Shown piece by piece: positions 1 to 6,081 of a stretch of DNA of 20,881 bases; position 1 is the stretch's first letter; every line of letters starts with the position of its first letter. The stretch is from positions 1-20,881 of the IMG/VR virus record IMGVR_UViG_3300007344_000326; one strand, written 5' to 3'. The notes below the pieces were generated by a model, which was given only the letters and a program-made list of their open reading frames with translations, was not told the origin of the DNA and made no database searches. The stretch is from a virus. Both the position numbers and the translations under genes were made by a program.

Positions 1-16
1 CTATCTACTGCTGTAT

Positions 17-634
17 CTAACTAATTACTTTTAACGCTCCCATATAAACAGGCAGCGGATAATATTGTTGTCCAGGTCTATATGATTTACTAACAAATAT
101 TTGAGAAGGTTGATCCTGTTTTAACATAGGGTTAAATACAGGTAGGTAATGAACATCTTCTCCTACTTCACTGTATTTTTTCCATTCTTCTGATATGTAG
201 TATCCTGGTATATGACCTCTATGATCTTTTTCTTGTGCTCTAATAGTAGAGAAGTCAATGTGATATGCTTCTGCTATTTTACTTCTGTCTCTTGACCAAA
301 TAATCTCTAAAGAAAATGAACCATGTAAATAAAAGTCTAAAGCAGCTTTATTGAATATATCGTTCCATGTTTCGTTATGATGATTGGCTTTATCTAAAAA
401 TGTTTCTTGATTTGCAGTAAGTCCTTCTCCTACAATTGCTTCTACGATTGCATTTACTGCTGCTGCATGTATTGATGATCTGTTATATAATTCGATTATA
501 TGTTGTGGAAAATTATTATCATTCCCACTGCGAACGTACTTACCATCAGATTTTTCTTTATATGACAAAAGAGGTGTAGCAAACCTCTCAAGCTTAGCAA
601 AGTGCATCTTATTTGTATTTGTTTTATTTGCCAT
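17..634 (-). CDS. Phage portal protein, N-terminal part (frame broken at window edge)
   Basis: The 205 residues resemble the N-terminal half of portal proteins from flavobacterial and marine metagenomic phages. The opening LLSYKEKSDGKY and GNDNNFPQHIIELYNRSSIH, then VEAIVGEGL, and the late YYPLPVYMGALK are patterns I associate with this family. Portals form the dodecameric ring at the capsid vertex through which DNA is packaged and to which the tail attaches. Full-length portals usually have 400-500 residues, so this is about half. The frame ends at a TAG at 17-19, but skipping two bases (as if one base were missing) opens a frame reading LDTAVD to the window edge, which fits a portal continuing. 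The gene starts at ATG 634, one base after the stop of the upstream gene. Identification is from motif memory; it could also be a genuinely truncated gene. Confidence 0.72.
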   Translation of the reverse strand: MANKTNTNKMHFAKLERFATPLLSYKEKSDGKYVRSGNDNNFPQHIIELYNRSSIHAAAVNAIVEAIVGEGLTANQETFLDKANHHNETWNDIFNKAALDFYLHGSFSLEIIWSRDRSKIAEAYHIDFSTIRAQEKDHRGHIPGYYISEEWKKYSEVGEDVHYLPVFNPMLKQDQPSQIFVSKSYRPGQQYYPLPVYMGALKVIS

Positions 635-635
635 T

Positions 636-1145
636 TTAATGATATGTTATGTAAGCTCCAGTTTGTACTGAACCTGTATACTGTATGTTGTCTGGTGGTG
701 TTGATCCACTATCATAAATATATTCTGTAGATGAAGTTGTATATGATTGAAAGTTTATTGCATCACTGCCAGATACTTTAGCTCTATCTGAGTCTATTAG
801 TGATTGACTAATGTCGTTGTTTAATTCTGACCATCTAACATGATAGTCGTTCCAAATAAAATGAGCTTGTCCCCACTTATACGATACTTTTAATGATTCT
901 TGTAAAGTAAACGTATATAAACCACTCCATTCAGGTATTGCTGAACCTGTTACTTGAAATACAAGTCTTGGATTAACTCTGGTTGGTGTATTAATTAAAG
1001 ACCCGGTAAAGGTAGTTAAACTCCTATCATAATCCTGATCTAAAGTAAAAGTATACCTAACGTCCGGTCTATTAGAATATGACGATGTATAGTCAGGGTA
1101 TACTGCAAACGTATTAGTAGGATTATTTCTGTAGAAGTTTATCAT
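636..1145 (-). CDS. Hypothetical virion-associated protein
   Basis: This 169-residue protein is rich in Tyr, Thr and Ser, with a predicted all-beta character (FRLVFQVTG-like strands, GLYTFTLQES, YKWGQAHFIWNDYHVRW). It has no signal peptide or membrane segment. It lies between the major-tail-like gene and the portal gene, one base from the portal start, and follows an intrinsic terminator. Proteins of this size and pattern occur beside capsid genes in Bacteroidota phages and are usually left unnamed. A capsid decoration, fibre or connector role is only inferred from position. I do not recognise a named domain. Confidence 0.7.
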   Translation of the reverse strand: MINFYRNNPTNTFAVYPDYTSSYSNRPDVRYTFTLDQDYDRSLTTFTGSLINTPTRVNPRLVFQVTGSAIPEWSGLYTFTLQESLKVSYKWGQAHFIWNDYHVRWSELNNDISQSLIDSDRAKVSGSDAINFQSYTTSSTEYIYDSGSTPPDNIQYTGSVQTGAYITYH

Positions 1146-1160
1146 TACTTATAATATAAG

Positions 1161-1190
1161 AAAAAGGGATTAAGCCTAAAACCTAACCCC
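1161..1190 (-). terminator. Intrinsic terminator after the major-tail-like gene
   Basis: Read on the minus strand, the arm GGGGTTAGG, a loop TTTTAGG and the arm CTTAATCCC form a 9-bp stem with two G-U pairs, directly followed by TTTTTC. It lies between the stop of the gene at 1206 and the start at 1145. Read-through would be needed to express the downstream unknown and portal genes from the same transcript, so it may act as an attenuator. Confidence 0.7.
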
Positions 1191-1205
1191 TGTTTCTAAG
1201 TTAAT

Positions 1206-1751
1206 TTATGCTACAGTGATACCTGTTAAAGCGTCAGTTAAAGCACCTGATGTGGTGATTTCTTCTGCTGGGTAAGGTTCTCCGTTTGCTTCAAAAGTAA
1301 GTGAGTACTGGTTAGCATCCGAGAATGCAGCTCCAGTAGTTCCAGCACCTCCTGTTAGAGTTGCTCCTCTATATCGTCCTACGTAGAAGAATTTTCCTAC
1401 GTTGTCGTCAGCACCATTTGCGGTCTGAACTACGATTTTCAAGTCAGGTGATTGTGCAAGCACTTTCACTTGATTTCTTAAAGAAGCATCTAATTTTGGA
1501 AATGCCACGTTGATTGTTTGTACATAATGCACGGTTCCATTTTCTAACGATGGAGTTGGTGTTTCGGTATAATCACCTACACCTCTCTGAAGATTCAATT
1601 TAAAGAAAGTTCCAGATCCATTAATGTCAGAAATAGCACCTGCACTATCGGTAATAGAGCTTACAGATCCAGATAAAATATAGATAGCGTCAATACCACC
1701 AATATTATCTCTACATTGTAAACTTATACCTGAAGTTAAACTACATGCCAT
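1206..1751 (-). CDS. Putative major tail (tube) protein
   Basis: This 181-residue protein opens with MACSLTSGISLQCRDNIGGI and contains ENGTVHYVQTINVAFPKLD, VGRYRGATLTGG and NQYSLTFEANGEPYPA. I associate this overall pattern with an abundant structural protein encoded just downstream of the capsid gene in flavobacterial and marine metagenomic phages, usually interpreted as the tail-tube protein. The beta-strand-rich composition with no signal peptide or membrane segment agrees with a tube or head-fibre subunit. It is flanked by strong intrinsic terminators on both sides, so it is probably transcribed at its own level. The main alternative is a capsid decoration protein, as no experimentally named domain is visible. 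Confidence 0.65.
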   Translation of the reverse strand: MACSLTSGISLQCRDNIGGIDAIYILSGSVSSITDSAGAISDINGSGTFFKLNLQRGVGDYTETPTPSLENGTVHYVQTINVAFPKLDASLRNQVKVLAQSPDLKIVVQTANGADDNVGKFFYVGRYRGATLTGGAGTTGAAFSDANQYSLTFEANGEPYPAEEITTSGALTDALTGITVA

Positions 1752-1774
1752 TTTTTATATGTTTTAAATTAGTT

Positions 1775-1802
1775 AAAAAAAAGGCCGACCAATAAGCCGG
1801 CC
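1775..1802 (-). terminator. Intrinsic terminator after the major capsid gene
   Basis: On the minus strand GGCCGGC, loop TTATTG and GTCGGCC form a 7-bp GC-rich stem with one G-U pair, followed at once by eight T residues. It is 14 bases downstream of the capsid stop codon. This is the best textbook intrinsic terminator in the window and implies strong transcription of the capsid gene with partial read-through into the tail-like gene. Confidence 0.85.
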
Positions 1803-1816
1803 CTTATTATTGCTTC

Positions 1817-2710
1817 TTATAAGTTATTTGTAAGAATATACTCAGGGAAAGCTACAGCAACACCTAACTTATGTTTTAGACGGTGTTTAAGCTGATCTGA
1901 GTTGATATCGTAGAACAACTGGAAGTTGTCGATATCTTCTAAAGAATCTGTACCTACCACAGCATAAGCATCAGGCATTAATACGATTCTTCCACCTGTA
2001 ATACCAGGAGTACCTACTACTTTTACGTTAGCAAAAGGATACTGAGACATTAAAGTACCTTGAGCAGCTCTTGATCCATCTACTGAACCATCGTAATAGT
2101 TGTTAGTTTTACGAAGTGCAGCAATGTACTGACGGAAGTTAGAAACTGACATCCAAATTGTCAAATCATCACGGTCTGCAATATCAGAAGGAATATCAGC
2201 GATATAAGCATCTAATACGTCTAATGCAGTAGTAGAAGTAAATGATCCTGTTCCTTCAGGAACTAATACAGATCCAGAAGCTACAGAAGTAAGACCGCCA
2301 AGGTTAGAAGAGTTCCACAACCAAAGGTCGTCGTCTTTCTTCATTTGATTTACAATCTGAGATGTGTAAACTTCAGCTAATTTGAAAGTTTCATTATAAC
2401 TCCCCGCATCTAAAGCAGAGATACCTAAGTATTTAGGGTTAAGTTGATCCAAGCAAAGACCATCGAAAGAAGTTCTTTGGGTAACAGTAATAGTTTTTTG
2501 AGTTGCAGTGAAAGACCCAGAAGGAGTCGATACGCAATCTCCAGTTTGAACTACTAATGTAGTGTCAAAAATGTTAAGTGGCTCTTGATATTTGATTCCA
2601 GTTTGGATAGGAAGCACAGAAGTAGTATATCCTTCGAATACCATTCTTGGTACTACTTTACCAGCTACCTCATTTGAGAAATCATTTAAAGCCGAGACAT
2701 TTAATGCCAT
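1817..2710 (-). CDS. Major capsid protein
   Basis: This 297-residue protein has the length and layout of HK97-fold major capsid proteins. It has an N-terminal segment with VAGKVVPRMVFEGYTT, a central part with FKLAEVYTSQIVNQMKKDDDLWLW, an Asp-rich turn followed by a predicted long helix (IWMSVSNFRQYIAALRK), and a C-terminal region with VKVVGTPG, GRIVLMPDAYAVVGTD and LKHRLKHKLGVAVAFPEYIL. The last part matches the usual capsid pattern in which a residue stretch ends near the C-terminus with a glycine-valine and a tyrosine. The gene follows the scaffold gene by 19 bases and precedes a strong terminator, the normal arrangement for an abundantly made capsid subunit. The fold is inferred from sequence pattern and context. 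Confidence 0.85.
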   Translation of the reverse strand: MALNVSALNDFSNEVAGKVVPRMVFEGYTTSVLPIQTGIKYQEPLNIFDTTLVVQTGDCVSTPSGSFTATQKTITVTQRTSFDGLCLDQLNPKYLGISALDAGSYNETFKLAEVYTSQIVNQMKKDDDLWLWNSSNLGGLTSVASGSVLVPEGTGSFTSTTALDVLDAYIADIPSDIADRDDLTIWMSVSNFRQYIAALRKTNNYYDGSVDGSRAAQGTLMSQYPFANVKVVGTPGITGGRIVLMPDAYAVVGTDSLEDIDNFQLFYDINSDQLKHRLKHKLGVAVAFPEYILTNNL

Positions 2711-2729
2711 AGTGTTTAAATTTTATAGG

Positions 2730-3380
2730 TTATTTACGTTTATTTAAAATTGCGTCTAATTGTGCTTTTTTAAAGTTGTAGTTAGTAGATAAAAAATCTA
2801 ACGAACTTCCTTCTTTAGCAAATTTAGACTCTTTTGTTGGTTGGGCAGCTGGAGCACTCATATGCTCTTTCATTGCTTCCTCAATCTCAGCCATTTTCTT
2901 TTTCATAGCTTCGATTTCTGGTGCTACTACTTCAGCAATTGCCTCAATAATAGCTTCTTTTACATCACCGTCCTCCATAGCAACCTCTTCGATTACTTCT
3001 TCTTCGGCCAGTTCTGTTTTATTCTCTTCAGTAGTTGTTTCTTCAGCAGCCATTTCTTGTTCTGCTAATGAACCATCTCCTTCTGAGTCTGGGTGATGAA
3101 CACCGGTTATAATACCTTCACCATCAACGGTGATTACAATACCTGATTCTGTGGTATGTTCCCCGGATGGAGCTAACACATGTTCACCAGACTCTGTAAT
3201 AACATGTAAAGTTTGTCCTACTTCGAAATCTCCATCTACCATATTGGTAATTTTGGTTCCATCAGCAAGAGTAGCTTCAGTAAAAGATTGCTCTTTCACT
3301 TCTTCGTTATTTTCAGTTGTAATATTTTCCGTCAAATTAAAGTATTTTTTAACCAATGTTTTTAATTCCTCTTTGTTCAT
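2730..3380 (-). CDS. Putative capsid scaffolding protein
   Basis: This is a 216-residue acidic protein. Residues about 35-95 form a repetitive beta domain (TLADGTKITN, GDFEVGQTLHVITESGEHVL, GIVITVDGEGIITGVH). A long Glu-rich stretch follows, then a coiled-coil helix (IEAMKKKMAEIEEAMKEHM) and a basic C-terminus ending in LDAILNKRK. A scaffold normally fills the procapsid, guides shell assembly and is removed by the prohead protease; a charged coiled coil with a basic tail that touches the shell is typical. It lies immediately upstream of the capsid gene. In this phage group such genes are commonly annotated as scaffold or left hypothetical. No catalytic motif is visible. Confidence 0.72.
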   Translation of the reverse strand: MNKEELKTLVKKYFNLTENITTENNEEVKEQSFTEATLADGTKITNMVDGDFEVGQTLHVITESGEHVLAPSGEHTTESGIVITVDGEGIITGVHHPDSEGDGSLAEQEMAAEETTTEENKTELAEEEVIEEVAMEDGDVKEAIIEAIAEVVAPEIEAMKKKMAEIEEAMKEHMSAPAAQPTKESKFAKEGSSLDFLSTNYNFKKAQLDAILNKRK

Positions 3381-3471
3381 AAGAAAAAATTAATAGGTTA
3401 ATAAATAATTACACTATCTTTGTGATAGCCTTAATATTCATAAATAGGTAGAGTAACTAAGACCGAGAGTT

Positions 3472-3972
3472 TTACTTTTTTTCGTAACTTCCTAAGTATG
3501 TCTTCTGGTAGTCTGGGTTGTAAACTATATTTAATCTTGGTCTAAGTTTTGCTATCCAATACTTTTCTCTTTGTAATCTCTTTCTTTTACTATCTATCTC
3601 TTCTAACAGAATAGCATAAATTACAAATGCTCCTTTGTGTTTCATATTACCCTTAAAATCACTGTTTCTATGCTGTTTTATTCTGTGTTCATACTTATCG
3701 GTACTACCTACATATAAACCTTTAGTAGTTACAAGCAGATACACTCCTTTACGGTCTCTACCAAACATTGCCTGTTGAGCTTTTTGAACATCCTTACTCC
3801 AACGTTTAGGATTATCCTTTCTCCATTTGTGAGCCGTATGTTTAGTCATCTTTTCATAATGGCATTTGCGACAGTAATTGTATGTATACGTTTTTGCATA
3901 CTTACTTTTTATTGTATAGTATTCTGTTATGGGTAAGTTTTTACCACACTTTGTACATATTTTTGTTTCCAT
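3472..3972 (-). CDS. GIY-YIG endonuclease with zinc-ribbon N-terminus (homing-type)
   Basis: Residues 6-37 hold a CxxC...CxxC zinc ribbon (C6, C9, C34, C37). Residues 76-150 are a GIY-YIG nuclease domain: GVY at 76-78, YVG at 87-89, the catalytic arginine in HRIKQH (R97), and a glutamate in QREKYWIAKLRPRLN. These four positions are the expected catalytic set, so it looks active. Enzymes of this type cut one DNA site and spread their own gene, or act in free-standing homing between phages. I start it at ATG 3972 (166 residues); an in-frame ATG at 4047 would add 25 residues overlapping the upstream gene with no similarity, and the chosen start is one base after that gene's stop. It lies between accessory genes and the scaffold gene, a usual homing-gene location. 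Confidence 0.85.
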   Translation of the reverse strand: METKICTKCGKNLPITEYYTIKSKYAKTYTYNYCRKCHYEKMTKHTAHKWRKDNPKRWSKDVQKAQQAMFGRDRKGVYLLVTTKGLYVGSTDKYEHRIKQHRNSDFKGNMKHKGAFVIYAILLEEIDSKRKRLQREKYWIAKLRPRLNIVYNPDYQKTYLGSYEKK

Positions 3973-3973
3973 G

Positions 3974-4585
3974 TTATTTGTTTTTACAGTTATTTCCATG
4001 CCACCTATAAAAGTTTCCTGAACCAGATCCAGATATAGTTTTACCACAATGTGGACATGTCAAAGAAATTGTTCTTCTTATTTTTACACTTCCAGGTATC
4101 TCTGAATATTTTCTACCCTCTATCAAACTTGTCATAGTATATAAAGAAACGTTATACCTTTTTGCCAGATCGTTAGCTGATAGAGTTTTGTTTTGTTTAT
4201 ACTCCTCTCTTATACATATCACCTGTTCTTGTGAAAACTTTCTGGTTGTACCTATAGAAGCTTTTCTGTAGTCATTATTAGCTACTTGCTTGGCTATAGC
4301 CTCTTTTGTACAGCTTTTAGGGTTTTGTACTAAGACTGTATACCAGTATGGGTCTTTATCAACGTGATATCCTTTCTCTGCTTGTAACTCTCGTTCGATA
4401 TCACTTACGGTAAAGATGTCTGTATATTCACCAAGGATAATCATTTCTCCTTTATCTCTCTGAAAATGCTGTCTCTGAGAGAAGTTCATAGTTACACCTA
4501 CTTTCTTACCTACAATCTCGTATAAGTAAAAAACTACATCACCTAATGATTGTACTTTCTGAAGGATTTGTTTACTTACTTCCAT
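3974..4585 (-). CDS. GIY-YIG-like homing-endonuclease relative with HTH and Cys/His finger
   Basis: This 203-residue protein has three parts. Residues about 17-80 hold VFYLYEIVGKKVGVTMNFSQR and a later VSDIERELQAEKGYHVD, a divergent GIY-YIG-like module of the kind found in phage endonucleases. Residues about 118-165 are a helix-turn-helix (KFSQEQVICIREEY, then LSANDLAKRYNVS and LIEGRKYSEIP), typical of the DNA-recognition part of homing enzymes. The C-terminus has CPHCGK followed by RWHGNNC, the Cys/His finger often seen at the end of phage HNH and GIY-YIG homing proteins. The usual catalytic tyrosine pair is less clear than in the neighbouring gene, so it might bind DNA more than cut. It starts 3 bases after the lipoprotein gene and ends one base before the next nuclease. 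Confidence 0.72.
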   Translation of the reverse strand: MEVSKQILQKVQSLGDVVFYLYEIVGKKVGVTMNFSQRQHFQRDKGEMIILGEYTDIFTVSDIERELQAEKGYHVDKDPYWYTVLVQNPKSCTKEAIAKQVANNDYRKASIGTTRKFSQEQVICIREEYKQNKTLSANDLAKRYNVSLYTMTSLIEGRKYSEIPGSVKIRRTISLTCPHCGKTISGSGSGNFYRWHGNNCKNK

Positions 4586-4588
4586 ATC

Positions 4589-4813
4589 TTAATAATCTAA
4601 ACATATATAATCTCCTACAGAGAAAGAGTTAAATGTTAACTCATCAACCTGAGCTTTATTATCTACATCCAGTCTGAAGTAATAATTGTACTCAAGGTAG
4701 TAATCGTTCCATTCACTGTAACCACCAAGAATTACACCGCATATATCTTCTTGCTTAGAACAAGAGGTTAACAATACCATAAAGCTTATTAACAAGTATA
4801 CTATCTTTCTCAT
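4589..4813 (-). CDS. Small phage lipoprotein
   Basis: Starting at ATG 4813, this is a 74-residue protein with a short lipoprotein signal: basic MRK, a hydrophobic core (IVYLLISFMVLL) and the lipobox LTSC with the modified cysteine at residue 18. The mature part of about 56 residues is acidic and Tyr-rich and ends in VGDYICLDY. The alternative start at 4834 would add seven residues and overlap the upstream gene by 20 bases. The chosen start is one base after that gene's stop, which favours it. Phage lipoproteins can sit on the host membrane and block superinfection, but nothing in the sequence proves that role. I do not recognise a named family beyond similar small Bacteroidota phage lipoproteins. 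Confidence 0.75.
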   Translation of the reverse strand: MRKIVYLLISFMVLLTSCSKQEDICGVILGGYSEWNDYYLEYNYYFRLDVDNKAQVDELTFNSFSVGDYICLDY

Positions 4814-4814
4814 C

Positions 4815-5201
4815 TTATTCAAATATTTTATCAAACTCTTTAACTCTATCTATAACTATCTCTTTATCTATATCTATACCTTTATCTATATCTATATCTA
4901 TAATGGCATCGTTTAGCATACTTGAGGATGCTTGAGCATGCTTAGGCATACTATTCCATCTACTTTCTGCTGCTTTTTTAGCTTTTTCTTTACGTGCTTG
5001 AGCTTGCTCAAGGTTAAACTTGTTTACTCGAGCATACTCATCTAATGCTATAGCATACATACCACTAACGTAAGCATCCTTAGGCATGCTTGAGCATACT
5101 AAAGCACGAATAAGCATTCCAAGTTGTTCGTCGTTTAAGGATTTGTTTTCAATCCATTCTTTTTTAATTAACGACCATTTTTTTTCTTTATTATTTACCA
5201 T
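4815..5201 (-). CDS. Replication-associated-like phage protein (DUF4373/DUF6291-like pattern)
   Basis: This 128-residue protein starts KEKKWSLIKKEWI, followed by the pattern LNDEQLGMLIRALV, then a helix, then KEKAKKAAESRWNS. It ends in a low-complexity Ile-Asp tail (IDIDIDKGIDIDKEI). The 'LxDEQLGxLIRAL ... KKAAxxRW' order recalls small phage proteins of the DUF4373/DUF6291 type, which often lie beside replication genes and carry a short basic linker ahead of a repetitive tail. Function is not established. The gene contains two copies of a Ser-Met-Pro-Lys segment encoded by iteron-like DNA (listed separately). It follows a leader of about 90 bases with an inverted repeat and a candidate promoter. 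Confidence 0.6.
   Translation of the reverse strand: MVNNKEKKWSLIKKEWIENKSLNDEQLGMLIRALVCSSMPKDAYVSGMYAIALDEYARVNKFNLEQAQARKEKAKKAAESRWNSMPKHAQASSSMLNDAIIDIDIDKGIDIDKEIVIDRVKEFDKIFE
4841..4904. repeat. TATCTA-type hexamer repeats coding Ile-Asp tail
   Basis: The stretch is made of near-perfect TATCTA/ACTATC/CTTTATC units. On the minus strand they encode alternating Ile-Asp with interspersed Lys and Glu. Short tandem repeats like this are prone to slippage, so the tail length probably varies between relatives. Confidence 0.6.
4914..5106. repeat. Iteron-like repeats with TGCTTGAGCAT core inside a gene
   Basis: Repeated elements are: AGCATACT-like units near 4915, 4945, 5030 and 5092; TGCTTGAGCAT at 4929 and 5087, with a variant at 4995; and CTTAGGCAT near 4940 and 5079. 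TGCTTGAGCA is nearly palindromic. The units lie within the coding sequence and partly explain the repeated Ser-Met-Pro-Lys and Ala-Gln-Ala-Ser residues. Origin or operator function is only a possibility. Confidence 0.5.
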
Positions 5202-5238
5202 GTTATTATGTTTAAAAATGAAACCCCTTACAAGGCCG

Positions 5239-5292
5239 GTGAGAGACGGACACTTATAAGAGGCTTCTAAAAATACTATACAGGACTCTCAC
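5239..5292 (-). promoter_or_regulatory. Inverted repeat in the 5' leader (possible RNA hairpin)
   Basis: The arms GTGAGAG at 5239-5245 and CTCTCAC at 5286-5292 are exact reverse complements. Between them are 40 bases with a palindromic CTTATAAG. The element lies just downstream of a candidate promoter and about 40 bases before the ATG at 5201, so it could fold in the leader RNA. It might instead be a protein-binding site. The whole 5202-5351 interval (150 bases) has no gene. Confidence 0.4.
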
Positions 5293-5299
5293 TTCCTTT

Positions 5300-5327
5300 A
5301 TTATAATTATCACGGTTTACCCAAAAA
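5300..5327 (-). promoter_or_regulatory. Candidate promoter for the 5201 gene
   Basis: On the minus strand TTTTTG (5322-5327) and TATAAT (5300-5305) are separated by 16 bases. This suits a sigma-70-like promoter and would start RNA near the inverted repeat leader. It is a pattern match only; AT-rich DNA yields such matches by chance. Confidence 0.4.
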
Positions 5328-5351
5328 CCTATGATACAGTGTAATTTTTTT

Positions 5352-5735
5352 TTACTTTGTTATTTCTGTCATATACTTTTCCAATCCTCTGATATCAGCT
5401 CCTACCTTAAGCATAACATCCCACGGAAGATCTTCTTTAATCATACGTTGTGAAAACATACGATACAACTCTTTTGCTTCTTGATAGGTAAGTTTCTCAT
5501 CAACTATACCCCAAAACTTTTTTTCTGCTTGTGTCATAAACTTTTGTGAATACTGAGCCATAGTAATTTCAGTATTATCAGAAAGAACTAAAACACTTCT
5601 ATCACCCACTAAAAATACTGAATCTTTAGTTTTTCTCTTTCCTAATAACTTACCGTACATATCAGCATACTGATAGTTGTTGTTAATAGTTTTGAATGAT
5701 TTCTCTGAACTAATTTGTTTACTAATGTTTATCAT
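5352..5735 (-). CDS. Hypothetical phage protein
   Basis: This 127-residue protein is not recognised. Its N-terminal half has short hydrophobic stretches (VFLVGDRSVLVLSD), and the C-terminal half is helical and charged (FWGIVDEKLTYQEAKELYRMFSQRM). No metal-binding or catalytic motif and no signal peptide is visible. It is the first minus-strand gene left of the divergent plus cassette, with its own candidate promoter upstream. The position next to accessory and replication-like genes suggests early expression, but this is only inference. Confidence 0.6.
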   Translation of the reverse strand: MINISKQISSEKSFKTINNNYQYADMYGKLLGKRKTKDSVFLVGDRSVLVLSDNTEITMAQYSQKFMTQAEKKFWGIVDEKLTYQEAKELYRMFSQRMIKEDLPWDVMLKVGADIRGLEKYMTEITK

Positions 5736-5764
5736 AACCTTAATTATTTTATTATTATTATACC

Positions 5765-5795
5765 TTAATATAGTAACTTTTTCTCAGAGTACCAA
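5765..5795 (-). promoter_or_regulatory. Candidate Bacteroidota-type promoter for the 5735 gene
   Basis: On the minus strand a TTG (5793-5795) and TATATTAA (5765-5772) are separated by 20 bases. The Bacteroidota pattern is TTG, about 17-23 bases, then TAnnTTTG; six of the eight downstream positions match. It lies 30 bases before the ATG. The divergent region 5736-5875 has no gene and holds this and a weaker plus-strand candidate. Confidence 0.45.
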
Positions 5796-5829
5796 CTTTT
5801 AAACAAAAAAATAAATTTTTTTTTCATTT

Positions 5830-5861
5830 TTGTGGATCCTGTGACTAATTATTATTATAAT
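5830..5861 (+). promoter_or_regulatory. Weak candidate promoter for the plus-strand cassette
   Basis: TTG at 5830-5832 and TATAAT at 5856-5861 are 23 bases apart, about 15 bases before the first plus-strand ATG. A promoter must lie near here because the strand switches, but the exact element is uncertain. Confidence 0.3.
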
Positions 5862-5875
5862 ACATAAAGTAAGAT

Positions 5876-5986
5876 ATGAAAGATAACAATTTAACTTGGG
5901 AAGAATTTGAACAAAGACTTAACAAGATCTTTGACGAAATACAAAGTCTTATAAAAGATACTAATGAAAACAAAAAAAATGATTAA
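5876..5986 (+). CDS. Very small ORF, 36 residues, predicted coiled coil
   Basis: This ATG-initiated frame encodes a 36-residue acidic and basic helix with a heptad-like pattern (WEEFEQRLNKIFDEIQSLI). It is the first frame after the divergent promoter region and about 95 bases upstream of the next plus-strand gene. Its helix resembles the start of the coiled coil in the following protein only in general character. It may be a small regulator or leader ORF; no family is recognised. The reading is moderate because the frame is short. Confidence 0.5.
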   Translation: MKDNNLTWEEFEQRLNKIFDEIQSLIKDTNENKKND

Positions 5987-6081
5987 TTAGTTGGAAGTTA
6001 AAGAAAAGGTTCTTACATTGTATTTATATATATAAGTTTAACAAACCGGCGACAGGGAGATAATACTGAAGTAATAATAAA
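5987..6081 (+). promoter_or_regulatory. Gene-free leader before the 6082 gene
   Basis: These 95 bases hold TAAGTTTA at 6033-6040, which resembles a Bacteroidota -7 element, but no convincing TTG lies at the right distance. The segment AGGGAGAT at 6053-6060 is a purine-rich tract 22 bases before the ATG. I see no gene or terminator here; a second promoter is possible. Confidence 0.25.

Noticed and set aside
2841-3393. Plus-strand ORFs over the scaffold gene (2841-3068 and 3130-3393)
   Set aside because: They are Phe/Cys/Ser-rich antisense reflections of Glu/Lys-rich coding; the minus-strand frame is complete and correctly placed.
3415-3422. Plus-strand TATCTTTG matching the Bacteroidota -7 element
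   Set aside because: No TTG at a suitable distance upstream and no plus-strand gene downstream; it also falls in a small 5-bp hairpin in the gap before the scaffold gene.
3973-4047. Upstream start for the GIY-YIG gene at 4047
   Set aside because: It would add 25 unmatched residues and overlap the previous gene by 74 bases; ATG 3972 puts the zinc ribbon at the N-terminus and lies one base after the upstream stop.
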